Positions 55,258 through 64,000 of a stretch of 64,000 nt of DNA are shown one piece after another (position 1 is the stretch's first letter; each line of letters starts with the position of its first letter). The DNA comes from Photorhabdus luminescens subsp. luminescens (lineage in GTDB: Bacteria; Pseudomonadota; Gammaproteobacteria; Enterobacterales; Enterobacteriaceae), in NCBI RefSeq assembly GCF_001083805.1, contig NZ_JXSK01000002.1, forward strand, positions 248,001-312,000. Reading direction: 5' to 3'. Both the position numbers and the translations under genes were made by a program. A model generated the notes under the pieces. That model ran no database searches and had not been told where the DNA came from. It worked only from the letters and a program-made list of their open reading frames with translations.

Positions 55258-56394
55258 ATGACAATCATCCACTACACTGCAAAATATTTTCTAACTGCCA
55301 TATTGATGTTACTTCCTGTCTCTGCGCAAGCAAAAGAAATTACAGTCAAAGACGTTGCTGGCCGGAAGGTTAAAGTTAACGCGCCGGTCAATCGGGTTAT
55401 GCTGGCTAACAGCCGAGTATTGATTGCATTGAATATTCTTCATCCTGATAATCCGCTTCAAGGTATTGTCGCCTGGGATAATGCACTGCAAATTAAATCT
55501 CCAGATTTGGCAATTGCTTATGAAAAAGAGTTCCCGCAATTGCGGGATATTCCGGTATTCCCTAATCCTTATCAAAGCGATTTTAGCGTCGAAAAAGCGC
55601 TGACTTATAAACCCGATCTGGTTATTTTTGATATTGGCCTTCAAACTAAGCTCAACGATAGTGGAACCATAATTTTACTGGAAAAAGCGGGCATCCCGGT
55701 TATTTTTATCGATTTCCGTCAATATCCGCTAACAAATACGATTCCAAGTATGGTTTTACTTGGGAAAGTATTTAGTGAAGAAGAAAATGCACAAAAATTT
55801 ATTGCGTTTTATCAAGAGAGGATGAAGATTATTAATCAACGCGTTGGTACGCTAGGTAAAGAACAGCGTCCTCCGGTGTTTATCGAACGCCATGCAGGTA
55901 TGTTAAGTGCTGAATATTGCTGTAAAACTTTCGGAAATGGCAATTTTGGCGAATTTGTTACTGCCGCAGGAGGTGATAACCTCGGTGCTCGCTGGTTCTC
56001 AGGTATGGATGGTGAGGTAAATGAAGAACAATTAATCGTCAGTAATCCTGAATTTTATCTGATGACTGCCGCAGATTGGGATAAAGTCCGCCCCGGAAGC
56101 TTCTCTGTGCCATTAGGCTACACCGGCAATCTAAAACAGTCACAGGAACGACTGAAAAAATTACTGACACGCCCCAAATTAAGCGTATTAAGAGCATTTC
56201 GCGAAAAACAGGTAATAGCACTGTACCACCAATATTACGACACGCCGTTTAACATCATTGCCGTTGAAATCATTGCTAAATTCCTGCATCCGACGTTATT
56301 TGAAGATATCAATCCACAAGCTGATAACCTATATCTGCACAAAACCTTTACCACTCTTGATGGTAACGGGATTTTCTGGGTTACAGCAAAATAA
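55258..56394 (+). CDS. Periplasmic iron-type ABC transporter substrate-binding protein
   Basis: A 378-residue periplasmic binding protein of the FecB/FatB/BtuF type. The ATG at 55258 follows AAAGGAGG and begins a signal peptide (FLTAILMLLPVSAQA, cleavage after AQA). The mature protein opens KEITVKDVAGRKVKVNAPVN, the class III binding-protein start, with LTYKPDLVIFDIGLQ, LLEKAGIPVIFIDFRQYP and VTAAGGDNLGARWF later. The Fur box upstream points to an iron, haem or siderophore ligand. No permease or ATPase gene lies next to it, so it must share a transporter encoded elsewhere. The family is known; the ligand is inferred. Confidence 0.88.
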   Translation: MTIIHYTAKYFLTAILMLLPVSAQAKEITVKDVAGRKVKVNAPVNRVMLANSRVLIALNILHPDNPLQGIVAWDNALQIKSPDLAIAYEKEFPQLRDIPVFPNPYQSDFSVEKALTYKPDLVIFDIGLQTKLNDSGTIILLEKAGIPVIFIDFRQYPLTNTIPSMVLLGKVFSEEENAQKFIAFYQERMKIINQRVGTLGKEQRPPVFIERHAGMLSAEYCCKTFGNGNFGEFVTAAGGDNLGARWFSGMDGEVNEEQLIVSNPEFYLMTAADWDKVRPGSFSVPLGYTGNLKQSQERLKKLLTRPKLSVLRAFREKQVIALYHQYYDTPFNIIAVEIIAKFLHPTLFEDINPQADNLYLHKTFTTLDGNGIFWVTAK

Positions 56395-56732
56395 TATTTC
56401 TTTTCAATCCGTTGGAATACGCCAACGGATACTTAGCTTCACCCTTTATTTATAATTTCCGTTTGTTAATATACGTAATATTTTATATAACATGCTAATA
56501 GACATCTATTATTTTGTACTCTACTATAGTTGGTGATTAAAAAAACATAAAACATGACAAGATAAATTCGATTAAGCAATAAATATAAAGTACAAATATA
56601 TTCACATAATGGAATCATATAAAACCTGATAATTTATCCCAAACAGGGATGATTTATGCGAGGAATCATTCGCTCTTCACTAACAAGAATGAAAAATAAA
56701 ATAACCAGACGAAATAGATTCAAGATGTAACT
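56395..56732. other. AT-rich gap before the aldehyde dehydrogenase gene
   Basis: About 340 bp with no gene. It ends at the three 14-bp repeats that directly precede the ribosome binding site of the next gene. Confidence 0.4.
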
Positions 56733-56774
56733 ATTCTTAAACCAATATTCTTAAACCAATATTCTTAAACCAAA
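56733..56774 (+). repeat. Three tandem 14-bp repeats upstream of the aldehyde dehydrogenase gene
   Basis: The unit ATTCTTAAACCAAT occurs at 56733-56746 and 56747-56760, and as ATTCTTAAACCAAA at 56761-56774. The array ends 6 bp before the GGAG ribosome site. Copy-number change by slippage would alter promoter or leader spacing. Confidence 0.95.
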
Positions 56775-56791
56775 GTACTCGGAGTATGTTA

Positions 56792-58276
56792 ATGAAACGA
56801 TTACATGATATTGAGAAAGAGATGTTGCCCGTTGAATCCTACAAAATGCTTATTGGCGGGCAATGGGTAGATAGTGTATCCAAAGCGACAACCAAAAGTT
56901 ATAACCCGGCGACAGGAGAACTACTGGCTGAATATGCATCTGGTAATGCTGAAGATGTCGATCTTGCTGTCAGTGCCGCGAAAAAAGCCTTCTCCGCCTG
57001 GAGCCAAACCTCACCAATCGAAAGACAATCAATTCTGCTGAAAATTGCTGACTTACTAGAAGCGGAACAAGAGCGTTTTGCTATTCTTGAGTCACTGGAT
57101 ACCGGAAAACCATTAAATGAATCCCTGTATATGGATCTACCCGCTTCCGTTGACCAGTTCCGCTATTTTGCGGGTGTGATCCGTTCCCATACCGATGAAG
57201 CTTCAGTTCTGGATACTAATACACTCAGTTTGGTGATCCGTGAACCCATTGGTGTTGTCGGACAGGTAATTCCCTGGAATTTCCCATTACTGATGGCGGC
57301 ATGGAAACTGGCTCCAGCTCTTGCAGCGGGCAACACCATTGTTATCAACCCTGCAACACTGACATCAATCACTCTGCTTGAATTAGGCCGAATACTGAAT
57401 AAAGTCCTGCCAGCCGGAGTAGTCAACATTGTTACAGGTCGCGGCTCAGTCGTTGGTCAAGCCATTTTGGATCATGAAGATGTCGAAAAAGTGGCATTCA
57501 CTGGTTCCACCAGAGTAGGTTATACCGTAGCCGAGGCCGCAGCCAAAAAGCTGATCCCTGCAACGCTGGAGCTTGGTGGTAAATCAGCCAATATTATCTT
57601 CCCTGACGCCAAGATGAAAAAAGCCGTAAAATATGCGGCCAGAGCTATTTTGCTGAATCAAGGTCAAGCGTGTGAATCAGGTTCCCGCTTATTCCTGCAC
57701 AAAGATATTCATGATGAATTCCTCAAATCTCTGAAAGCAGAATTCGAATCTGTCCAGGTTGGCGATCCACTGGAAAAAGAAACTCAGATGGGAAGCCAGG
57801 TCAGCCAGGAACAAATGGAAAAAATTCTCGGATACGTAGAAGTTGCAAAACAAGAAGGCGCAACCATTCTAACCGGCGGTAAACGCATTACTGGAGAAGG
57901 TTATGATGATGGTTTCTTTATCCAACCAACCATCATTGCCGATGTCACTAATGACATGCGAGTCGCGCGCGAAGAGATTTTTGGCCCTGTATTGACCGTG
58001 ATTCCATTCGACGACGAAGAAGATGTCATCAGAATGGCAAATGATTCTGATTATGGTCTGGCCGGTGCTGTCTGGACACAGGATCTCGACCGTGCATTAC
58101 GCGTCGCCAAAGCTGTCAGAACGGGTCGTATGTGGATTAATACTTACCACGAACTGCCAGCTCACGCTCCATTTGGCGGTTACAAAAAATCAGGCCTTGG
58201 CAGAGAAACACACAAAATGATGTTGGATGCTTACACTCAGGTTAAAAACATCTATATCAAAACCGGTGAAGAATAA
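56792..58276 (+). CDS. NAD(P)-dependent aldehyde dehydrogenase
   Basis: A 494-residue member of the aldehyde dehydrogenase superfamily, oxidising an aldehyde to its acid. Motifs are the cofactor segment VGQVIPWNFPLLMAAWKLAP, the GSTRVG loop, the general base in LELGGKSANIIF, the catalytic Cys in NQGQACESGSRLF and EEIFGPVLTVIPF. The second of two in-frame ATG codons (56792) is chosen because GGAG lies 7 nt before it. It stands alone between an iron-type binding protein and a symporter gene. The substrate cannot be told from sequence. Confidence 0.92.
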   Translation: MKRLHDIEKEMLPVESYKMLIGGQWVDSVSKATTKSYNPATGELLAEYASGNAEDVDLAVSAAKKAFSAWSQTSPIERQSILLKIADLLEAEQERFAILESLDTGKPLNESLYMDLPASVDQFRYFAGVIRSHTDEASVLDTNTLSLVIREPIGVVGQVIPWNFPLLMAAWKLAPALAAGNTIVINPATLTSITLLELGRILNKVLPAGVVNIVTGRGSVVGQAILDHEDVEKVAFTGSTRVGYTVAEAAAKKLIPATLELGGKSANIIFPDAKMKKAVKYAARAILLNQGQACESGSRLFLHKDIHDEFLKSLKAEFESVQVGDPLEKETQMGSQVSQEQMEKILGYVEVAKQEGATILTGGKRITGEGYDDGFFIQPTIIADVTNDMRVAREEIFGPVLTVIPFDDEEDVIRMANDSDYGLAGAVWTQDLDRALRVAKAVRTGRMWINTYHELPAHAPFGGYKKSGLGRETHKMMLDAYTQVKNIYIKTGEE

Positions 58277-58293
58277 TTTCAATCAGTGATGAG

Positions 58294-58319
58294 AAAAGCC
58301 TTCCATTTGGAAGGCTTTT
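58294..58319. terminator. Bidirectional terminator between the aldehyde dehydrogenase and symporter genes
   Basis: AAAAGCCTTCC-ATTT-GGAAGGCTTTT, an 11-bp perfect stem with A and T ends, placed between two convergent genes and 3 nt before the end of the symporter gene. Confidence 0.9.
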
Positions 58320-58321
58320 AT

Positions 58322-59689
58322 TCAAACTCTTGCTTTAATATCAATACTATCCGCATTCACATCTTTGATATGTTCTTTTGTCAGCCGATAAACGACTGGG
58401 CTTAACAATGCTAATGCAATCAGGTTCGGTATTGCCATCATTGCATTCAGTGTATCTGCCAATAGCCAGACAAAGTTCAATGATTGAGTTGCACCTACCA
58501 TCAAAGCAATAATCCATACTACACGGAAAGGCGTAATAGCTTTTTGCCCGAATAGATACTGAATACATTTTTCACCGTAGAAACTCCAGCCAAGAATGGT
58601 GGTAAAAGCAAATATTACCAGAGCACCCGCGACAATATAGTTGCCGCCAGGAATCGCCATAGCGAAAGAAGTCGCTGTCAATGTCGCACCTGTCTGACCA
58701 TTCAGCCAACCACCCGTAATGACGATAGTTAAGCCAGTGATAGAGCAAACAATAATGGTATCAATGAAAGTACCCAGCATAGCGATCAACCCCTGACGAA
58801 TCGGGTTTTGAGTTTTGGCGGTTGCATGAGCAATCGGCGCACTTCCCAATCCCGCTTCATTAGAGAAAATGCCTCGAGCTACACCAAAACGAATTGCCGC
58901 CCATACTGCCGCACCCGCAAAACCACCCTGTGCCGCAACAGGTGTAAATGCAGATTTAACAATCAGAACAAATGCAGCGGGAATCTCACTAAAATTCACC
59001 CCCAGCACAATAACCCCAGCAGCAAGATAGGCAACCGTCATAAACGGCACTAATTTACCTGCTACATCAGCAATACGTTTAATACCCCCGATAAGCACTG
59101 CGCCAACCAGAATCGCTAATACTATGGCCGTTACCGTGGTAGAAACGCCGAAGTTACTTTGCAGCACATCAGCAACAGAATTTGCCTGTACGGTATTACC
59201 GATACCGAAACAAGCAATACTGCCAAATACCGCAAACAGCGTCCCCAACCAAGCCCACTTTTTACCTAAACCATTTTTTATGTAATACATAGGGCCACCA
59301 ACATAGTGACCATTTTTATCAACTTCACGGAAACGGACTGCCAACACTGTCTCTGAGTATTTGGTCGCCATGCCCACTAATGCGGTTATCCACATCCAAA
59401 ACAGTGCGCCTGGCCCCCCCAAAACAACTGCGGTAGCCACACCGGCGATATTACCTGTTCCAATGGTGGCGGAAAGCGCTGTCATCAACGCGTTAAATGG
59501 CGATATCTGCCCTTCTCCCCGTTGATGATTACGCTCAAATAGTAATTTAAAACCCGTTCCCAGTTTACGTATAGGCAGAAAAGAGAGGCGAAGCTGCATG
59601 AACAACCCAACCCCCAGAAGACCGACCATCATCGGTATTCCCAACACTACCCCGTTAACAGCACTCAGCCATTCTGTGATTAATTCCAT
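58322..59689 (-). CDS. Sodium:alanine/glycine symporter family (AGCS) protein
   Basis: A 455-residue inner-membrane protein with about eleven spans. The AGCS signature GGPGALFWMWITALVGM is near residue 90, with FNALMTALSATIGTGNIAGV before it and SNEAGLGSAPIAHATAKT later. These carriers take up alanine, glycine or related amino acids with sodium. The start at 59689 (MELITEWLSAVNGVVLG) follows GAGGGA; a 16-codon longer frame is rejected. A CRP-like site lies about 120 bp upstream. Confidence 0.94.
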   Translation of the reverse strand: MELITEWLSAVNGVVLGIPMMVGLLGVGLFMQLRLSFLPIRKLGTGFKLLFERNHQRGEGQISPFNALMTALSATIGTGNIAGVATAVVLGGPGALFWMWITALVGMATKYSETVLAVRFREVDKNGHYVGGPMYYIKNGLGKKWAWLGTLFAVFGSIACFGIGNTVQANSVADVLQSNFGVSTTVTAIVLAILVGAVLIGGIKRIADVAGKLVPFMTVAYLAAGVIVLGVNFSEIPAAFVLIVKSAFTPVAAQGGFAGAAVWAAIRFGVARGIFSNEAGLGSAPIAHATAKTQNPIRQGLIAMLGTFIDTIIVCSITGLTIVITGGWLNGQTGATLTATSFAMAIPGGNYIVAGALVIFAFTTILGWSFYGEKCIQYLFGQKAITPFRVVWIIALMVGATQSLNFVWLLADTLNAMMAIPNLIALALLSPVVYRLTKEHIKDVNADSIDIKARV

Positions 59690-59806
59690 ATAGTCCCTCG
59701 GACATCTCGTAACAAAATAACAACATACGCGCAGCAACTTAATAAAGAATATTTACAGAAAATATGCGAGAAAAAATTTCGTAAAAATGGAAAAAGATTT
59801 GATACT

Positions 59807-59822
59807 TGTGAGTGATATCACT
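59807..59822. promoter_or_regulatory. CRP-type binding site
   Basis: TGTGA-GTGATA-TCACT matches the CRP consensus TGTGA-N6-TCACA with one mismatch. The nearest start is the symporter gene, 117 bp away on the minus strand; the kinase gene is about 500 bp away on the plus strand. Confidence 0.6.
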
Positions 59823-60303
59823 CGATAGAATTTTAAGATTAGAATGTTCAAAAATTTATCACGCCAAATACATTAAAAAATATTTACATATAAGCCGCTA
59901 TCTTAATCAAAATAATTTACTTAATCATTTGATTATTCCGATTAATTAAAGCAAAACAATAAAATATTACTCTTTACACTCCGTCTTTTGTTAATTAATG
60001 AACTTATTAATATTATTTTTGAAGTCGATTTTTTAAGAAAAAAATCATTACGTAGAAATTGTCAGCGATTTTTCTGAAAATATCTTGCTCGCTCTACCTA
60101 TCATGTTTTTCCTTTTAAACAAACCACTATTCTGGAATGGATTTATTACATCACTCAAAAGAACAATAGAAAATATAGGTGATATTTTTTTATCATCATA
60201 AAATCACCTAATCTTTTTCGAGCCGCTTCACAAGAATTGAATAACCTCATTGTTTTATTGTTCCACTCAACTCATTTTATCAGCCTAGGTTAATGAATGA
60301 ATA
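59823..60303. other. AT-rich gap between symporter and kinase genes
   Basis: About 480 bp with no gene. It should carry the promoter of the kinase gene; no convincing hexamers were assigned. Confidence 0.4.
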
Positions 60304-60316
60304 AAAGGAGAACCTC

Positions 60317-61909
60317 ATGCCGGAACAACAATATTTCATTGGCGTTGATGTCGGCTCCGCCAGTGTCCGTACTGCGGTTTTTGACCAACACGGCAAACGG
60401 CATGCATTCTCCGCTCGACCTATCCAGCAATTTCATCCAAAAACCGATTTTGTTGAACAATCTTCTACAGACATCTGGACGCAAGTGTGTGCAACAGTAA
60501 GAGAAGCTGTTGCACTGGCAAATATTAATCCTATTGACGTTAAATCAATCGGCTTCGATGCCACCTGTTCACTCGTCGCGGTAGCAGCAGAAGGACGCCC
60601 TGTTTCTGTGGCCGAAAATGGTAATCCCGAACACGATATCATCATGTGGATGGATCATCGTGCAATCAAGGAAGCCATTACGATAAATCAAACCAATGAC
60701 CCTGCACTCTGCTATGTAGGTGGTGAAATCAGCCCTGAAATGGAACTACCGAAAATCTTATGGCTAAAAAACCACTTTCCTCAACGTTATCAAGATATAT
60801 GGCGTTTCTTCGATTTAGCGGATTTTCTGGTGTGGAAAGCAACTGCCGCTGATGTAGCCAGTATCTGCACGTTCACCTGCAAATGGAATTATCTGGCCCA
60901 TCAAAAACAGTTCAGCGAAAAACTACTTTATGATGTTGGGTTAGAAGATTTAACAAATAAAGTTCCGCCTACCATCATCGAGCTTGGCGAAAAAGCAGGC
61001 TACCTAACTGCTGAAGTCGCTAAAGATTTTGGGCTGCACACAGGAGTCATCGTCGCTGGTGGTATTATCGACGCTCACGCCGGAGGATTGGCACTGGCTG
61101 GCGCCTATCCAGAGGGCAGCCTGGCCATTATCAGCGGCACCTCAAACTGCCACATGATTGTCAGTCCTTACCCTATCATGGTTCCAGGAGTTTGGGGTCC
61201 CTATTTCGGCGCAATGCTACCCGGTTACTGGCTCAACGAAGGTGGACAAAGCGCCGCCGGCGCATTAGTTGAGTGGTCAATTCGTCAACATAATAGCTGG
61301 CTGGAGCTGGAAACCGAAGCTGAGGAATCTGGTCATCATTACTACCAGCTACTGAATGAAGCTGTCACCCAGTTAGAAAAGCAAGAAAAATACCCGACCG
61401 CACAACTTCATATTTTAGGTGATCATCACGGCAACCGTTCACCAAGGGCAAACCCCAATGCCAAGGGAATGGTAAGCGGGCTAACGCTGGCAGATAGTCG
61501 TGATGCTCTGGCCCGCCATTACTTGGCAACGCTGCAATCTATTGCTTATGGCACCCGCCATATTATTGATGCGCTAATAGAAGCAGGGCATAAGATAAAC
61601 CGGCTAGTTATGTGTGGCGGTGCAACTAAAAACCCACTATGGCTACGTGAATATGCCAATGCCACCGGCCGCGAAATTTATCTTGCTCAGGAAGAGGATG
61701 CTGTTAATCTTGGTTCTGCTTTGCTTGGCGCCGTTGCTTGCGGTTCCTTTGCAGACTTCTCTCAAGCAGCGAAATCGATGGTACGTGACGGTAGCATTAT
61801 CAAACCGGAGAAAGAGACATTTTTATTTCATCAGGCCAAATATCAAGTCTATCTGCAAATGTACCGGGACCAGCAACGATATAACGAAATCATGCAAACC
61901 GGCGATTAA
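60317..61909 (+). CDS. FGGY-family D-ribulokinase
   Basis: A 530-residue sugar kinase of the FGGY family. The N-terminal ATPase loop is IGVDVGSASVRTAVFD and the substrate region DIIMWMDHRAIKEA. The late segments are GTSNCHMIVSP and the adenosine site LVMCGGATKNPLWLREYANA. The motif TCSLV (in GFDATCSLVAVA) is the signature reported for D-ribulokinases, which separates them from L-ribulokinase AraB; they phosphorylate D-ribulose, possibly to salvage misformed sugar. An AAAGGAG site precedes the ATG. No pentose operon surrounds it. Confidence 0.87.
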   Translation: MPEQQYFIGVDVGSASVRTAVFDQHGKRHAFSARPIQQFHPKTDFVEQSSTDIWTQVCATVREAVALANINPIDVKSIGFDATCSLVAVAAEGRPVSVAENGNPEHDIIMWMDHRAIKEAITINQTNDPALCYVGGEISPEMELPKILWLKNHFPQRYQDIWRFFDLADFLVWKATAADVASICTFTCKWNYLAHQKQFSEKLLYDVGLEDLTNKVPPTIIELGEKAGYLTAEVAKDFGLHTGVIVAGGIIDAHAGGLALAGAYPEGSLAIISGTSNCHMIVSPYPIMVPGVWGPYFGAMLPGYWLNEGGQSAAGALVEWSIRQHNSWLELETEAEESGHHYYQLLNEAVTQLEKQEKYPTAQLHILGDHHGNRSPRANPNAKGMVSGLTLADSRDALARHYLATLQSIAYGTRHIIDALIEAGHKINRLVMCGGATKNPLWLREYANATGREIYLAQEEDAVNLGSALLGAVACGSFADFSQAAKSMVRDGSIIKPEKETFLFHQAKYQVYLQMYRDQQRYNEIMQTGD

Positions 61910-62303
61910 TCTTTAAATGATAAAAACAGGTATATACCCTATGGATTTCAAGATGCATCGCGACAGCAAGGAAGCGGGATCTCAAGACAAGCATAAGTCC
62001 CTTCTTTAGTATTATGTCTTTCAGTGAACATTGCAGGAATGGTATTTTTCTGCCAGATTGGTATTCGCTTATAACACATAAGGTTGCTCATAGAAGATCT
62101 CTGATCATAAATTATATTTTAAATGCATCTTATTATGCTATTCCACAACTGTAAAGCCATAAAATCACCAGAGGAAAAGTCCCTGGGTTTCATCATATCC
62201 ATGCTTGCAAGATGAAAGAAAAAACGTCCATTCTTTCTTAAATTGAATGAACTGATTTACCATTAAGAAACATATGAAAGGAAATAAGAACTCATTGATA
62301 AAA
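61910..62303. other. Intergenic region with a truncated ERIC copy
   Basis: About 390 bp between convergent genes. The left part holds the half-ERIC E at 61933-61978. The rest shows no gene or recognised element. Confidence 0.45.
61933..61978. repeat. Truncated, inverted ERIC repeat, copy E
   Basis: Starts TATACCCTATGGATTTCAAG and continues ATGCATCGCGAC-GCAAG, the reverse complement of the right arm of copies A and C. Similarity fades after about 45 bp, before the conserved core. It is the only copy here in the opposite orientation. Confidence 0.75.
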
Positions 62304-62330
62304 TTTCTCCGGCCCTATGAGCCGGAGAAA
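62304..62330 (-). terminator. Terminator of the wzc-type gene
   Basis: On the minus strand TTTCTCCGGC and GCCGGAGAAA form a perfect 10-bp stem with a 7-base loop, followed by TTTTATC, 6 nt after the stop codon. Confidence 0.88.
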
Positions 62331-62336
62331 AGATTA

Positions 62337-64000
62337 TCAATCCTTATAACTATATTGATAATATCCGCCGTAATCATAATAGAGACCAGATTTCTTCTCT
62401 ACCGCATTTAGCAATACACCTTTAATATGAATGCCATTTTGCTTAAATCGGCGAATAGCAATATTAACCTCTTTAACCCTTGTTTTATGATAACGAGCAA
62501 TTAACAATGAAGTTCCTGCATATCTTCCAATAATCGCAGCATCGGTTACAGCTAAAATAGGAGGAGTATCTATCAAGACATAATCATAATGCTCTTCTGC
62601 CCAAGATAATAATTCTTTAAGTTTGTTATGCATAAGCAATTCCGATGGATTAGGCGGAATAACACCTCGATTGACAAAATCAAGCTCAGTAAGATAAGTT
62701 CTGGTAATAATCTCTTTTAACTGATGCTGACCAGCCAAATATTCAGACAGCCCCAGAGATTGAGGACTTTCCAATATTTTATGTAAACGACCTCTTCTCA
62801 TATCTGCATCGATTAAAAGCACGCGTTTATTACTTAATGCCAATACAGCAGCAAGATTGACTGAAATAAAAGATTTTCCTAGTTCAGGAGCAGAACCCGA
62901 AAGAAGAATAATTTTGTTTGCAGATTCCATCATTGAAAAATGCAAGGTTGTTCTAAGGCTGCGTAATGCTTCAATAGCTAAATCAGTGGGATCTTGAATC
63001 GCTAATAACCGCAATTTCTGACGATGAGTTCGCTTTTTCTGTTGTTGCTCAAGTTTAATCTGGGTCCCAGATAATGGAATAGTGGCATAAACGGAAACAC
63101 CTATTTCTTCCAACTGTTCGGGGCTTTCGATTCCTTTACGAAACATGACGCGTATGCAAACCAACCCAGCAGACAATATAAACCCCAATATCATCATAGA
63201 TATAATAATCAGTGACTTCTTCGGTTTTACCGCTGAACTTTCTACAATCGCTTCATCAATAATGCGTACATTACCCACTGTCCCTGCTTTCAAGATGTTC
63301 AACTCTTGCTGTTTATTAAGTAACTGCACATAAATTTCTTGACCAACTTGAACATCTCTGGTTAAACGTAAAATTTCCTGCTGCGTTTTAGGTAACCGTT
63401 TGATTGACTGATTCAGCTCCTTTTTGGTATCAACCAAAGTTTTACGTTTATCAAGCAATGCAAGATAAGCGGGATGTTGTTTGGTATATAATTGCTGTAA
63501 TTCAGCTTCTCTGAAAGTCAACTCATTAATCTGTTTCTCAATTTGGACCAATGTTTCCAGAGCCGATTTTGCTTCAAGTGATAAATCGATAGATTCATTC
63601 GCTTGACGATATTGGTTAAGCAACTCCTCAGAACGATTGAGCTCAATTTTAACTTTAGGCAAATGATTTTTTAAGAAATTAAGACTACTTTCAGCCTCTT
63701 CCGTCTTTCTTGTCACATTTTGTTGCAAGTAATTTTTACCAATACTATCCAGTATTGATTTTATTCTTGCGCGATCATCACCTTCCATTTCAAGCGAAAT
63801 AATACCCGTATTATTACCTTTTTCTTTTACCCGCAAAGTTTGTTGCAGCCCGCGAATAACACCTAACTGCCCTCGTTTAACCAACGTGAAACTTTGCCCT
63901 GGAGAAGCTAAAATATTTGAGATAAGCAGATTTACGCCATCAGTATCAAATACTTTGTTCACTTGCCCGTGGAAAACCAGATCATCAAACAACAATCGAT
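62337..64000 (-). CDS. wzc: Wzc-type tyrosine autokinase / polysaccharide co-polymerase (5' end cut by window edge)
   Basis: Wzc controls chain length and export of capsule or exopolysaccharide through cycles of tyrosine phosphorylation. At least 554 codons are visible and the frame is open to base 64000; the first membrane span and part of the periplasmic domain are missing. Seen are the periplasmic coiled coil (LPLEAKA-like SLEAKSALETLVQIEKQINE), the second membrane span (SLIIISMMILGFILSAGLVC), and the kinase domain with Walker A SGSAPELGKSF, Walker A' LLIDADMRRGRL and Walker B VLIDTPPILAVTDAAI. The C-terminal tyrosine cluster is YYDYGGYYQYSYKD. Being last before a terminator, it ends its transcription unit. 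Confidence 0.93.
   Translation of the reverse strand, partial: RLLFDDLVFHGQVNKVFDTDGVNLLISNILASPGQSFTLVKRGQLGVIRGLQQTLRVKEKGNNTGIISLEMEGDDRARIKSILDSIGKNYLQQNVTRKTEEAESSLNFLKNHLPKVKIELNRSEELLNQYRQANESIDLSLEAKSALETLVQIEKQINELTFREAELQQLYTKQHPAYLALLDKRKTLVDTKKELNQSIKRLPKTQQEILRLTRDVQVGQEIYVQLLNKQQELNILKAGTVGNVRIIDEAIVESSAVKPKKSLIIISMMILGFILSAGLVCIRVMFRKGIESPEQLEEIGVSVYATIPLSGTQIKLEQQQKKRTHRQKLRLLAIQDPTDLAIEALRSLRTTLHFSMMESANKIILLSGSAPELGKSFISVNLAAVLALSNKRVLLIDADMRRGRLHKILESPQSLGLSEYLAGQHQLKEIITRTYLTELDFVNRGVIPPNPSELLMHNKLKELLSWAEEHYDYVLIDTPPILAVTDAAIIGRYAGTSLLIARYHKTRVKEVNIAIRRFKQNGIHIKGVLLNAVEKKSGLYYDYGGYYQYSYKD

Overview
The window is chromosomal DNA of a gammaproteobacterium of the order Enterobacterales, most likely Photorhabdus (Xenorhabdus is the main alternative). 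The evidence is the enterobacterial gene order of the whole division and cell-wall cluster, intact 127-bp ERIC repeats, an AT-leaning composition, and a family of PAS4-type LuxR regulators that is greatly expanded in Photorhabdus. No rRNA, tRNA, CRISPR array, prophage or intact insertion sequence was seen. All gene identities rest on reading protein motifs and recalled family sequences; no search was run.

Layout. 1-21.5 kb, all on the minus strand except one gene: the dcw cluster, transcribed from mraZ through rsmH, ftsL, ftsI, murE, murF, mraY, murD, ftsW, murG, murC, ddlB, ftsQ, ftsA and ftsZ to lpxC, then secM and secA (secA is cut by the left edge). A DUF721/DciA-like gene sits on the plus strand between secM and lpxC. 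The genes are tightly packed with many start/stop overlaps, and an MraZ-type operator and promoter lie at the head. 22-25.5 kb: cra and ilvIH. 26.5-30.4 kb: a small serine hydrolase, a long-chain acyl-CoA synthetase and the LysR regulator leuO. 31-36 kb: leuABCD with a leucine-rich leader peptide and attenuator. 36.3-39.4 kb: a short SgrS-like small RNA, sgrR, a region rich in DnaA boxes, and mutH. 39.5-46.1 kb: a TerC-family gene, an antitoxin relic, speB-speA, metK and sprT.

46.1-52.7 kb is a low-density, AT-rich accessory segment. It holds three members of one PAS4-LuxR regulator family (one cut by an amber codon, one wrecked, one intact), an Nlp/Ner-type DNA-binding protein and a malY-like C-S lyase coupled to an NhaC-family transporter. 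52.7-62 kb is a mixed metabolic and transport stretch: mgtE behind an M-box magnesium riboswitch, a small lipoprotein gene flanked by ERIC sequence, a Fur-box-preceded orphan binding protein, an aldehyde dehydrogenase, a sodium:alanine-type symporter and a D-ribulokinase-type FGGY kinase. The right edge cuts a Wzc-type tyrosine kinase for polysaccharide export.

The observations most worth following are: the cluster of six DnaA boxes just upstream of mutH, which looks like the DnaA-reactivating locus DARS2; a very short SgrS with no room for SgrT; the LuxR family cluster with one nonsense-truncated and one decayed member; a magnesium transporter lacking its N domain behind an M-box; and a triple 14-bp tandem repeat just upstream of the ribosome binding site of an aldehyde dehydrogenase gene.
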